Assembly (NCBI GenBank): GCA_937907325.1
Contig: CALERO010000164.1
Coordinates: 1-13,337 of the forward strand
Source: UBA4716 sp002438865
GTDB taxonomy: Bacteria > Bacillota > Clostridia > UBA1381
Direction of reading: 5' to 3'
DNA length: 13,337 nucleotides
Positions 1-6,398 of the stretch are shown piece by piece (positions within the stretch are counted from its first letter, which is position 1; every line of letters starts with the position of its first letter). A program made the translations under genes and the position numbers. The notes beneath the pieces are model-generated. The model had not been told where the DNA came from. It saw only the letters and a program-made list of their open reading frames with translations, and did no database searches.

Positions 1-28
1 CTCAAGATTGAGGGGCAGGGGTGTTGAG

Positions 29-50
29 GTGCGAGTTATCGCACTTTTTT
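29..50 (+). terminator. Intrinsic terminator of an upstream gene
   Basis: A perfect 6-bp stem (GTGCGA at 29-34 with TCGCAC at 39-44) closes a 4-base loop and is followed directly by six T residues at 45-50. This is a classic rho-independent terminator read on the plus strand. It presumably ends a gene lying left of the window and separates it from the secreted-protein gene at 144. Confidence 0.8.
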
Positions 51-67
51 ATTTACAGAGAATTGAA

Positions 68-147
68 AGGAGGATTTATTTTTGAAAAGGGTGCAAAAGT
101 ATAGAATTATATCAGTACAAAAGATACAGAGGAGGTATTTGAAATGA
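68..147 (+). other. Possible TTG-started leader ORF overlapping the next gene
   Basis: An AGGAGG at 68-73 stands 8 bases before a TTG at 82. From there a basic 21-codon frame runs to a TGA at 145-147 that overlaps the ATG of the secreted-protein gene (ATGA). The spacing and the stop/start overlap would suit a translationally coupled leader peptide. There is no protein-level support and the AGGAGG could be fortuitous. Confidence 0.2.
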
Positions 148-737
148 AAGGTATAATTAAAAAAATTTCAGCTTTATTAGCTGTTCTGTCGGTATTGTGC
201 GGCTCACTTTCGGCTTATGCAATGGACAATTCCGAGTTTGACGACGGTATGGGAAAGGGTATTTCATACTATAATCGTGGTTTATATTATGAGGCAAAAG
301 ATGAATTTCAGTGGTTTTGTGATTTTAATTGGGGCAGAATGAATGATTATCAGCAATCAGTTGCATTGGATTATTTGGATAATACAAAACAGCAGATTGC
401 AAACCTGGTTTCGGGCAATCCGTATGATGTGTTTAATGGAAATTTTGTTGGTGGAGGAATGCCTATTCCCGGCGGCTATTACATCGGCAGGTGGAATGTA
501 AGTCTTTCAAACACGACAAGCAATTCGTTGGTATTTGGGATTTCGCAAAGCGAGTCCGATTACTATGCAGACAATGTTTTTCTGACAAGACAGGCAAACG
601 GCAGTTATACGGGAAGTGCATACACCGAACGGGGAATGTCATATTACACGGTGTGGATTGAAACCGAGAACAGAATAGCTGTTACTGTTGAAGGCGGGGC
701 AGAAACTACCGGCACAAAGATATTATACAGAAATTGA
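144..737 (+). CDS. Secreted protein of unknown function
   Basis: A 197-residue protein with a clear Sec signal peptide: lysines at 2-7, a hydrophobic stretch at about 8-22 and a probable type I cleavage after AYA at residue 26. The start is supported by GAGGAGG 7-8 bases upstream. The early mature part (about 31-80) reads as amphipathic helix with aromatic spacing somewhat like a TPR-type repeat (YYNRGLYYEAKDEF). The rest (about 95-197) is rich in G, N, S, T and Y and probably beta-structured. There is no cell-wall anchor or lipobox, so it should be released or loosely attached. I do not recognise a family. The gene stands alone between two terminators, with no functional link to neighbours. 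Confidence 0.75.
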   Translation: MKGIIKKISALLAVLSVLCGSLSAYAMDNSEFDDGMGKGISYYNRGLYYEAKDEFQWFCDFNWGRMNDYQQSVALDYLDNTKQQIANLVSGNPYDVFNGNFVGGGMPIPGGYYIGRWNVSLSNTTSNSLVFGISQSESDYYADNVFLTRQANGSYTGSAYTERGMSYYTVWIETENRIAVTVEGGAETTGTKILYRN

Positions 738-763
738 GCGGCGAGACTTGCAAATAAATGTAA

Positions 764-805
764 AAATAACGGGCAATGGAATTAAACTCCCACTGCCCGT
801 TATTT
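764..805. terminator. Bidirectional terminator between convergent genes
   Basis: A perfect 12-bp stem (764-775 with 794-805, core AACGGGCA/TGCCCGTT), plus three more base pairs above one mismatch, sits between the ends of the secreted-protein gene and the minus-strand MarR gene. The A-rich left and T-rich right flanks let it work both ways. The better U-tract is on the minus strand (GTTATTTTTA). Confidence 0.75.
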
Positions 806-829
806 AGATGAAAATTATTTAAAAATAGG

Positions 830-860
830 TGCAAATACATTATACCACCCTGTATTTGCA
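830..860. repeat. Perfect 10-bp inverted repeat, hairpin
   Basis: TGCAAATACA (830-839) is repeated as its exact reverse complement at 851-860 with an 11-base loop. It lies just downstream of the MarR stop codon on the minus strand. It may help end or stabilise that transcript. No run of T follows, so it is not a standard terminator. Confidence 0.45.
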
Positions 861-899
861 ATGTCAACGGATTTTGAGTGCAGATTGCACCGATTATTC

Positions 900-1337
900 T
901 TATAATTTTTCAGTTTCTTCCCGAAGATAGGCAGTTAATTTGCCTGCAGTTTCCAGATAAGCACGGAGTTCTTCCTCGGAGAGTCTGCCGTAGGTGTTTT
1001 CTTCTGCGGTTTTCAGGTGCCGGGTTGTCCGTTCAACCAGTTCCAGACCTTTCGGTGTCAGATGTATTTTTTTATGGTTCCGTGTGCCGGGAATAGGGAT
1101 TAATTCTACAAAACCGTTCTTTGCAAGACCCGATATTGTGGTGTTGATTGTTTGCTTTGAATGAAAATTTTGACGGCACAGGTCCTGTTGCGTCTGATCC
1201 TTATCAAACTCGGAAATATAGTACAGAACCCATAGGGTCATGACCGGCAGTCCGTATTTGGCGGCTACGGCATAATAAATAGAGTCCTGTTCTTTTCGTT
1301 CATGATCAATTAAGCGGATTATTTCTCTTATATTCAT
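900..1337 (-). CDS. MarR-family transcriptional regulator
   Basis: A 145-residue protein of normal MarR length. The winged-helix core is visible: a helix-turn-helix at about 48-75 (TQQDLCRQ...SKQTINTTISGLAKNGFVEL) and a basic wing at about 80-96 (PGTRNHKKIHLTPKG), flanked by helices that form the dimer interface. The ATG has a run of seven G about six bases upstream as ribosome binding site. It is the last gene of a minus-strand unit with the decayed MATE pump 17 bases upstream, both driven from the promoter at 2350-2378. It likely represses that promoter and releases it on binding a small, possibly toxic ligand; the ligand cannot be told from sequence. Confidence 0.85.
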   Translation of the reverse strand: MNIREIIRLIDHERKEQDSIYYAVAAKYGLPVMTLWVLYYISEFDKDQTQQDLCRQNFHSKQTINTTISGLAKNGFVELIPIPGTRNHKKIHLTPKGLELVERTTRHLKTAEENTYGRLSEEELRAYLETAGKLTAYLREETEKL

Positions 1338-1353
1338 TATATACCCCCCCGTT

Positions 1354-2298
1354 TTATTTATAAATTATGCCGTTTCTCTCGGATATTTTTTGCAGTACAA
1401 CAGCAATCACCGTACAGATACATTCCGATACGGTTACGGTGTACCACACAAACTCATAACCGAAGATAAGTGGAAGAAAGTTGATGCAGACAAAGTTAAA
1501 CACAATACTTCTGCACACATTAATGGGTATTGCATACTAAGTCCGTTTTGTGGAAAACAGGTAGGCGGCGATGACTGCGGTGGAGGCGGCGAATACATAA
1601 TTCCGGCAGTCCGCGGAGCATAATTTTTCGGTACAGGGAGAGCTGCGGTTTAAATTTTTGCACTCTGAGCTGTCCTTTTTTAAATATGTAGTGGAACAGC
1701 ACCACGATGAAACCAAGCAGATTGGAAACACCGGTTGCGATAGCCGCACCGGCAACGCCTTTTTGCAACGGATACACCATAAGCCAGTCGCCGAAGATAT
1801 TGGCTGCCATACAGGTGAACGACATAATAAGTCCGAGCCGCGGATTTCCGTCGTTTCTCGCAAAGGAATTCAGGCATGGTCCGAGCGTGGAAGTAATCAG
1901 AAATACAGAGAACCAGAAAACATAATCCGAAACCATTTGCAGATATGTCTCATTCGCACCAAGCAGAAGCGCGATTTTTTCGGAAATTAACATTCCTGCC
2001 GCGCTGATAAGCGAAAAGACGGCAATGTTTGCAGAAAGAGCGTGCATAAAAGTCCGATTTGCGCCGTCTGCGTCGCCGCGTCCGAAACGGACAGAAGCAA
2101 CGGTAACGCCGCTGATATTAAACAGCGTGGACAAAGCCCAAATCAGATTTACGAACGGCATTGCAATGCTGACCGCACCGAGCGCATTTGCTCCGACGCC
2201 GTTTCCGACGAACATTCCGTCCACAATGGTAAGAATAAAAAAGCTGAGATTGCCGATCATAGCGTATATTTTCGCAGATTTTTTCTTTGTGTTGTCAT
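1354..2298 (-). pseudogene. MATE-family efflux pump, broken by deletion and frameshift
   Basis: The frame from 2260 down to about 1601 encodes the N-terminal half of a MATE multidrug/cation antiporter (motifs VDGMFVGNGVG, LNSFARNDGNPRLG, GVAGAAIATG), ending in the family motif LRGLPE. There the frame breaks. The genuine C-terminus resumes in another frame at about 1602, starting NYVFAASTAVIAAYLFS, with an in-frame TAG at 1537-1539. It continues through INFLPLIFGYEFVWYTV to SERNGIIYK and a TAA at 1354-1356. Roughly 130 residues of the usual 440-460 are missing between the two parts. The only ATG with a good ribosome binding site (ATG at 2298, CGGAGG at 2307-2312) is out of frame with the body, pointing to a further small lesion near the start. 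Not a functional pump as it stands. Confidence 0.85.
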
Positions 2299-2324
2299 TG
2301 TAAAATCCTCCGTAATAAAGTGTT

Positions 2325-2370
2325 GAGTCCGAAACGGAACCCGTTTTTTGTTATAGTCCGTTTTCGGACT
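2325..2370. promoter_or_regulatory. Twin palindromic MarR operators
   Basis: AGTCCG-tttt-CGGACT at 2355-2370 is a palindrome with perfect 6-bp arms lying in the promoter spacer. A near copy, AGTCCG-aaa-CGGAAC, lies at 2326-2340, just after the -10 box. Together they also form one large inverted repeat (2325-2338 against 2357-2371). Two half-overlapping sites of 15-16 bp are the expected footprint for a MarR dimer pair. That the adjacent MarR protein is the binder is inferred from position. Confidence 0.65.
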
Positions 2371-2378
2371 CTTGTCAA
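2350..2378 (-). promoter_or_regulatory. Sigma-A promoter of the MATE remnant / marR unit
   Basis: Read on the minus strand: TTGACA (2378-2373), a 17-base spacer, then TATAAC (2355-2350), an almost perfect housekeeping promoter about 50 bases upstream of the pump start. The spacer is occupied by a palindrome that should be the MarR operator, so repressor binding would block RNA polymerase directly. Confidence 0.8.
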
Positions 2379-2379
2379 G

Positions 2380-2715
2380 GCGGAAGTGTAAATTTATTAA
2401 CGTATTGCATACGAAAAATCACGTACATACACGGCAGGAGCAAGCTGGTGCAATGCGGTGGCATGTGTGTTGGGATTGAGGGACGATGAAGGCATCGTCC
2501 CCTACCGCATGATTGTAATCGTTGTAAACGCACCTGTCGGGGTTGATGCCCACATCGACCCACAAACGTTATCCTAAGCGGTGAGCGTTTCGGCAGGAGC
2601 AAGCCCCTGCCCTACGGTGTGGGACGTGTGTGTTTAGATTTTCCATGCAACAAAATGTGCTTGGGCACATTTTGCGCTGCTTGTTTTTGTGTCGAAACAA
2701 CAAATTTAAAAAAAT
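2380..2715. repeat. Gene-free region with palindromic repeats
   Basis: No credible gene lies here. A 14-base direct repeat (CGGCAGGAGCAAGC) occurs at 2432-2445 and 2591-2604. Three short hairpins follow one another: 2480-2501 (9-bp stem GGGACGATG/CATCGTCCC), 2540-2561 (9-bp stem with one G-T pair, GGGTTGATG/CATCGACCC) and 2592-2611 (6-bp stem GGCAGG/CCTGCC). They are followed by similar tails (CCCTACC, CCCAC, CCTACG). This resembles a decayed mosaic of the small intergenic palindromes spread through many clostridial genomes. The spacing is irregular and the units differ, so it is not CRISPR. Confidence 0.6.
2651..2674. promoter_or_regulatory. Perfect 10-bp inverted repeat upstream of the operon promoter
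   Basis: CAAAATGTGC (2651-2660) and its exact reverse complement (2665-2674) flank a 4-base loop. It lies between two divergent promoters, with no T-run beside it on either strand, so a terminator role is unlikely. It is centred roughly 90 bases before the expected start of the operon transcript, a usual distance for an activator site. The PucR-family protein of the operon is a candidate binder by position only. Confidence 0.35.
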
Positions 2716-2718
2716 GTA

Positions 2719-2747
2719 TTGACAATTCGAAAATCAGAATGTATAAT
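2719..2747 (+). promoter_or_regulatory. Consensus sigma-A promoter of the pyrimidine operon
   Basis: TTGACA (2719-2724), exactly 17 bases, then TATAAT (2742-2747): both hexamers match the consensus perfectly. The upstream 2700-2718 is almost pure A/T with A-tracts, like an UP element. Transcription should begin near 2754. Such a strong promoter in front of a catabolic operon suggests that control acts after initiation or by a repressor. Confidence 0.85.
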
Positions 2748-2771
2748 TGAGCCATAATAATTCTTATACGG

Positions 2772-2826
2772 AAAAGCGACAGGCAAAGGCGTCTTTCAAA
2801 GATGTTTCTGCCTGCCGCTTTTTTAT
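2772..2826 (+). terminator. Leader terminator / attenuator before the operon
   Basis: A long hairpin: AAAAGCG-a-CAGGCA at 2772-2785 pairs with TGCCTG-c-CGCTTTT near 2809-2822, one mismatch in 14. An inner stem (GGCGTCTT with AAGATGTT, partly G-U) closes the top. Six T residues and more T/A follow from 2819. It starts about 18 bases after the predicted transcript start and ends about 27 bases before the ATPase start codon. By structure it is an intrinsic terminator, so either most transcripts stop here unless something prevents it, or the roughly 70-base product is a small RNA. I do not recognise a known riboswitch or PyrR-type motif in the short leader. Confidence 0.6.
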
Positions 2827-2852
2827 TTTATATCAAAAAGGAAGTGTTACAT

Positions 2853-3632
2853 ATGGCAGCGATCAATAATACGGAAATCATGCTTAAGGATATAGGAATG
2901 GTCTACCGCACAAATGACGGCAGAGATGTAACGGCTCTCACGGGCGTTACACTCGACATTGAAAAGGGCGAATTTGTTTCACTGGTAGGACCGTCGGGCT
3001 GCGGCAAGACAACACTCTTAAGAATTATTGCCGATTTGCTCACTCCGTCGTCGGGGGATATAAAAATATCGGGCGAAAGTCCTCATGACGCAAGACTTAA
3101 GCGAAAATACGGAATAGTATTCCAGAGCGCAGTGCTTTACGAATGGCGGACGGTGAAGAAAAACATTATGTTACCGCTTGAAATAATGCACGTTCCGCAA
3201 AAAGAGCAGAACGAGCGTGCGGAGAAAATGCTTGAGCTTGTCGGACTTACCGAATTTGCAAATCATTATCCGCATCAGCTTTCGGGAGGTATGCAGCAGA
3301 GAGTGGGCATAGCGAGAGCGCTTGCCATTCAGCCGGAGATACTTCTTATGGACGAGCCGTTCTCGGCGCTTGACGAGTTCACACGTGAAAAACTTCACAT
3401 TGACTTGCTTAAGATTTGGAGAAAGACAAACAAAACAATCGTGTTTGTCACACATAATATCCAGGAATCGGTTTTCCTGTCCGATAAGGTATGCGTGCTT
3501 TCGCCGCATCCGGGCAGATTATCGGCGGTGGTCGATATAGATTTACCCCGACCCCGTACAATGGAAATGAAAAGTACACCCGAATTTACAGAGCTTGTGG
3601 CAAAGGTAAGAAACAGCTTTGAGGGTGTATAA
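2853..3632 (+). CDS. ABC transporter ATP-binding protein, nitrate/taurine/NMT1 type
   Basis: A 259-residue nucleotide-binding subunit that hydrolyses ATP to power the two following permeases. All motifs are intact: Walker A GPSGCGKT at 46-53, Q-loop glutamine 91, signature LSGGMQQ at 143-149, Walker B ILLMDEP at 163-169, and switch histidine 201 (VTHNI). The C-terminal region (SPHPGRL...DLPRPR, about 217-236) is typical of the SsuB/TauB/ThiZ group. The start is placed at 2853 because AAGGAAG lies just upstream; a longer frame from 2802 would begin inside the leader hairpin. First gene of the operon. Confidence 0.9.
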   Translation: MAAINNTEIMLKDIGMVYRTNDGRDVTALTGVTLDIEKGEFVSLVGPSGCGKTTLLRIIADLLTPSSGDIKISGESPHDARLKRKYGIVFQSAVLYEWRTVKKNIMLPLEIMHVPQKEQNERAEKMLELVGLTEFANHYPHQLSGGMQQRVGIARALAIQPEILLMDEPFSALDEFTREKLHIDLLKIWRKTNKTIVFVTHNIQESVFLSDKVCVLSPHPGRLSAVVDIDLPRPRTMEMKSTPEFTELVAKVRNSFEGV

Positions 3633-3648
3633 TCCGGAGGTGAAAATT

Positions 3649-4464
3649 ATGAAAAAGCTTGCCGATAAAAAATATTTTATGACAATCGTATGGATTGTGC
3701 TTATCATAGCAATTTGGGAGCTGTTCGCATTTATTGTAGGCGCAACAAAGCGAACGCCCGAAAACATACTGCCGCACCTTTCGGGGATAATCGGCTCGGT
3801 TGTAAGCGGCAAAACAATCAACGGAGGTCAGACCGCAATTCAGATGGTTATGACAAATGCGGCGGCAACGCTGTCCCGTGCGGGTATCGGCTATGTAATA
3901 GGAATTATATGCGGTTTCGTGCTTGCGCTGCTCATGAGCTTGTGGAAGCCGATTGAAAAGATAGCGTTTCCGTACCTTATGCTGATACAGATGATACCGA
4001 TTTTGGGTATGGCGCCGATTATAAACGCACTTACCGGCGACATAACCGCAAGCCGTGTGGTAATAGCGGCAATACTTACATTTTATCCGGTTGCGACAAA
4101 CACACTGGCAGGCTTCAAATCGGTAAGCCGTGAAAAGCACGAGCTGATGTACTCATATGCGGCGAACAAATTCCAGATATACATAAAAACAATGATACCG
4201 GCGTGCGTTCCGTATTTCTTCACAGGCTTGAAGATTTCGGCGCCTATGGCAATAACCGCATCAATTCTGGTCGATACGCTGCAGGGCGGAATAGGACTCG
4301 GGTGCTTGCTTTCGCAGGCATTAAAGGGCGCAATGACAAGATACGTTTTCTGGCAGATAGTATTTTTCAGCGCAATAATCGGAATATTAAGCTTCTCGGT
4401 AATGGGACTTCTGGAATATGTGTTATGTCCGTATAAACGGAGCGGAAAATCCGCAAAGGGGTGA
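3649..4464 (+). CDS. ABC transporter permease, first of two
   Basis: A 271-residue inner-membrane permease of the binding-protein-dependent type, with about six hydrophobic segments (roughly 11-30, 78-97, 105-125, 137-152, 190-210, 235-258). The cytoplasmic coupling (EAA-like) loop is at about 165-196 (ELMYSYAANKF...MIPACVPYFFTGLK). The start at 3649 has GGAGGTG at 3636-3642; an upstream in-frame ATG at 3619 inside the ATPase gene lacks one. It lies 16 bases after the ATPase and 5 before the second permease. Expected to form a heterodimer with that protein; the substrate is inferred from the enzymes downstream. Confidence 0.85.
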   Translation: MKKLADKKYFMTIVWIVLIIAIWELFAFIVGATKRTPENILPHLSGIIGSVVSGKTINGGQTAIQMVMTNAAATLSRAGIGYVIGIICGFVLALLMSLWKPIEKIAFPYLMLIQMIPILGMAPIINALTGDITASRVVIAAILTFYPVATNTLAGFKSVSREKHELMYSYAANKFQIYIKTMIPACVPYFFTGLKISAPMAITASILVDTLQGGIGLGCLLSQALKGAMTRYVFWQIVFFSAIIGILSFSVMGLLEYVLCPYKRSGKSAKG

Positions 4465-4469
4465 TTTGA

Positions 4470-5267
4470 ATGACTAAAAAACGAATTGATTCTATCACAT
4501 CTGTTCTATATCCTCTGCTGTTCGGAGCGGTGATAGCGGTTATGTGGCAGACGGGAGTTTTGCATACACTTCTTAAGACAGATGAATACATTCTGCCGTA
4601 TCCGACACGGATATTCAGAATTATCGCAGACAATACGGACAAGATTATGCCAAATGTCGGAGCGTCGATGTTTGTTATCATAATCGGCTTGCTTTTAGGT
4701 TCGGTACTCGGATATGCCGCCGCAATCGGCGCAACGGTATCGCCGAAATTCGGCAAAGGCGGACTTACGGTAATATCGGCGTTTAACGCAATCCCGATAG
4801 TTGCCATGGCACCGGTCATAATGAACTGGACAAAGGACGTAAGCTCGGAGGCTTCGGTAAGAAGCACCGTCGCAAAAATAATTGTGGTAACGCTTATGTG
4901 TATGGCGTCAATGAGCATTAATGCATACCGCGGGCTCACGGAGCTGAAACCGTTCTCGCTGGATTTGATGAAATCGTATGCGGCGGATAATAAGACGGTG
5001 TTTCTGAAATTAAGACTGCCGAACAGTATTCCGTACATTTTCACGGCGCTAAAGGTAAGCGTTCCGTCAAGCGTAATAACGGCGCTTGTAAGCGAATACT
5101 TTGCGGAATACCGAGCCGGAGTCGGACGGCAAATTCGTGAGAATATTCTTATCGCACAGTATTCAACGGCGTGGGCATATATCGCAGTTGCCTGTATTAT
5201 AGGAATTGCATTGTTCGTATTGCTTTTGGCAATAGAGAGTATATATTTGAAGAAAAGAAGTTCTTAG
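4470..5267 (+). CDS. ABC transporter permease, second of two
   Basis: A 265-residue permease of the same superfamily as its neighbour but clearly diverged in sequence, so the transporter channel is probably a heterodimer. Hydrophobic segments are at about 13-32, 64-88, 100-120, 135-152, 188-208 and 235-258. The coupling loop is at about 165-197 (DLMKSYAADNK...RLPNSIPYIFTALK). AAAGGGGTG just upstream supports the ATG at 4470. NMT1/THI5-linked transporters in Firmicutes often carry two different permease genes, consistent with this layout. Confidence 0.85.
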   Translation: MTKKRIDSITSVLYPLLFGAVIAVMWQTGVLHTLLKTDEYILPYPTRIFRIIADNTDKIMPNVGASMFVIIIGLLLGSVLGYAAAIGATVSPKFGKGGLTVISAFNAIPIVAMAPVIMNWTKDVSSEASVRSTVAKIIVVTLMCMASMSINAYRGLTELKPFSLDLMKSYAADNKTVFLKLRLPNSIPYIFTALKVSVPSSVITALVSEYFAEYRAGVGRQIRENILIAQYSTAWAYIAVACIIGIALFVLLLAIESIYLKKRSS

Positions 5268-5309
5268 CGGCTTTTCTTATATAAAATTAAAAAGAAAGAG
5301 GGAATTAAA

Positions 5310-6386
5310 ATGAAATTGAAAAGAGTATTGGGGATATTAACAACAACGGCACTGGTTGTATCGATGTTCAGCGGCTGCGGAAAGCAGGAGAGCAAAGATA
5401 CGGAAAAAGCGGCAATGACCGATGAGGAGCGTATTCTCTCTGCCGCAAAGGACGGAAAAGTAGGAAACTGGGGACTCGGAAACGAGTATGAAATCCAGGC
5501 GCTTTTGACCAAATACGGTCAGAGTACGGATTATCTTGTACAGTCGTTCGATATGGACGGATTTGATGATGACTCGATTACTCTTGCTTCGGCTATGACA
5601 TATAATGAGCTTGGATTGGTAATAAATGATTATGAAGGCGGCTACGGCTACGGCGACACGGTCGGCACAATCGATATGAACGACCAGGGCGTAGCAATGC
5701 TTGAGGATAACATCTTCTGTACAAAGGAATTTGCAAAGAATAACCCGAACACCGTAAAAGCGTTTTTGGCGGCATCGTTAAAGGGTTGGGAATATGCCTG
5801 TGAACACCCGGACGAGGCGGCGCAGATAGTATTTGAGGCAGGCTCGTCGGTATCAACAGACCATCAGAAGTATATGGCGAAAGAGGTTGCAAAGCTGATT
5901 AAGACGGATACAAAGGGAAATGCCGTTTCGGACTACGGCAAAATGGACGAGGATGCAATGCAGCAGACTCTCGACCTTGCAAAGAAGTACATTAAGTTAG
6001 ATGACGCAAAAGCGGCGGAAAAATTACAGTCGCTCACATTAGCCGATATTCGTGACACCTCATACCTTGAGGGCGCAAAGAGCAAGGATTTCGGCGCACC
6101 GGAAAAGAAAGACGTTTCAATTCAGCTTAAATGGCTGCCGCAGGCGCAGTTTATGGGATATTTCGTAGCAAAAGCAAAAGGCTATTATGATGAAGTCGGC
6201 TTGAATGTCAACATTGTTTCGGGCGGCGGCGACATCGGCGAAACAACAGCGGTAAATAACGGAACGGTTGATTTCGGTGTAACATGGGTATCAAACCTGA
6301 TTTCCGCAAATTCGGGCGGTATGGATTTACTTGAAATAGCACAGATTTATCAGAGATCGGGACTGGTACTGGTATACAAGAAGTAA
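5310..6386 (+). CDS. NMT1/THI5-like substrate-binding lipoprotein, circularly permuted
   Basis: A 358-residue extracellular binding protein for the ABC transporter. A signal peptide ends in a lipobox-like FSGC, with C23 the likely lipidated residue. The fold halves are in reverse order. Residues about 50-225 (KVGNWGLGNEYEIQALL, SFDMDGF, ASAMTYNELG, NDQGVAMLEDNIF, FLAASLKGWEYA) match the C-terminal lobe of the NMT1/THI5 family. Residues about 268-358 (VSIQLKWLPQAQFMGYFVAK, GLNVNIVSGGG, VDFGVTWVSNLI, IAQIYQRSGLVLV) match what is normally the N-terminus. The frame is open throughout and total length is normal, so this is not a truncation. The join (about 226-267) is charged and linker-like. The family binds pyrimidines such as HMP and formylaminopyrimidine; the enzymes next to it suggest uracil, thymine or dihydro forms. 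Confidence 0.85.
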   Translation: MKLKRVLGILTTTALVVSMFSGCGKQESKDTEKAAMTDEERILSAAKDGKVGNWGLGNEYEIQALLTKYGQSTDYLVQSFDMDGFDDDSITLASAMTYNELGLVINDYEGGYGYGDTVGTIDMNDQGVAMLEDNIFCTKEFAKNNPNTVKAFLAASLKGWEYACEHPDEAAQIVFEAGSSVSTDHQKYMAKEVAKLIKTDTKGNAVSDYGKMDEDAMQQTLDLAKKYIKLDDAKAAEKLQSLTLADIRDTSYLEGAKSKDFGAPEKKDVSIQLKWLPQAQFMGYFVAKAKGYYDEVGLNVNIVSGGGDIGETTAVNNGTVDFGVTWVSNLISANSGGMDLLEIAQIYQRSGLVLVYKK

Positions 6387-6398
6387 GGAGGATGCTTT

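Noticed and set aside
1390..1623. Plus-strand frame of 77 codons
   Set aside because: It overlaps the C-terminal remains of the MATE pseudogene on the other strand and has no ribosome binding site or domain.
2432..2611. CRISPR array
   Set aside because: The units differ in sequence and length, spacing is irregular, and no cas genes are present.
2802..2852. Upstream ATG extending the ABC ATPase by 17 residues
   Set aside because: It sits inside the leader hairpin, has no ribosome binding site, and the extension is not part of the family fold; ATG 2853 with AAGGAAG fits better.
2754..2852. TPP, xanthine (NMT1 motif) or PyrR-type leader element
   Set aside because: The leader is only about 100 bases, one hairpin fills most of it, and none of the conserved core sequences I know for these elements are visible.
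3619..3648. Upstream ATG extending the first permease by 10 residues
   Set aside because: It lies inside the ATPase gene without a ribosome binding site; ATG 3649 follows GGAGGTG at proper distance.
4367..5044. Long minus-strand open frame of 225 codons across the two permease genes
   Set aside because: It lies opposite well-supported permeases, has no ribosome binding site or recognisable domain, and is explained by codon bias of the sense genes. The same holds for 3586-4140, 7169-7459, 8962-9492 and 9296-9817 on the minus strand.
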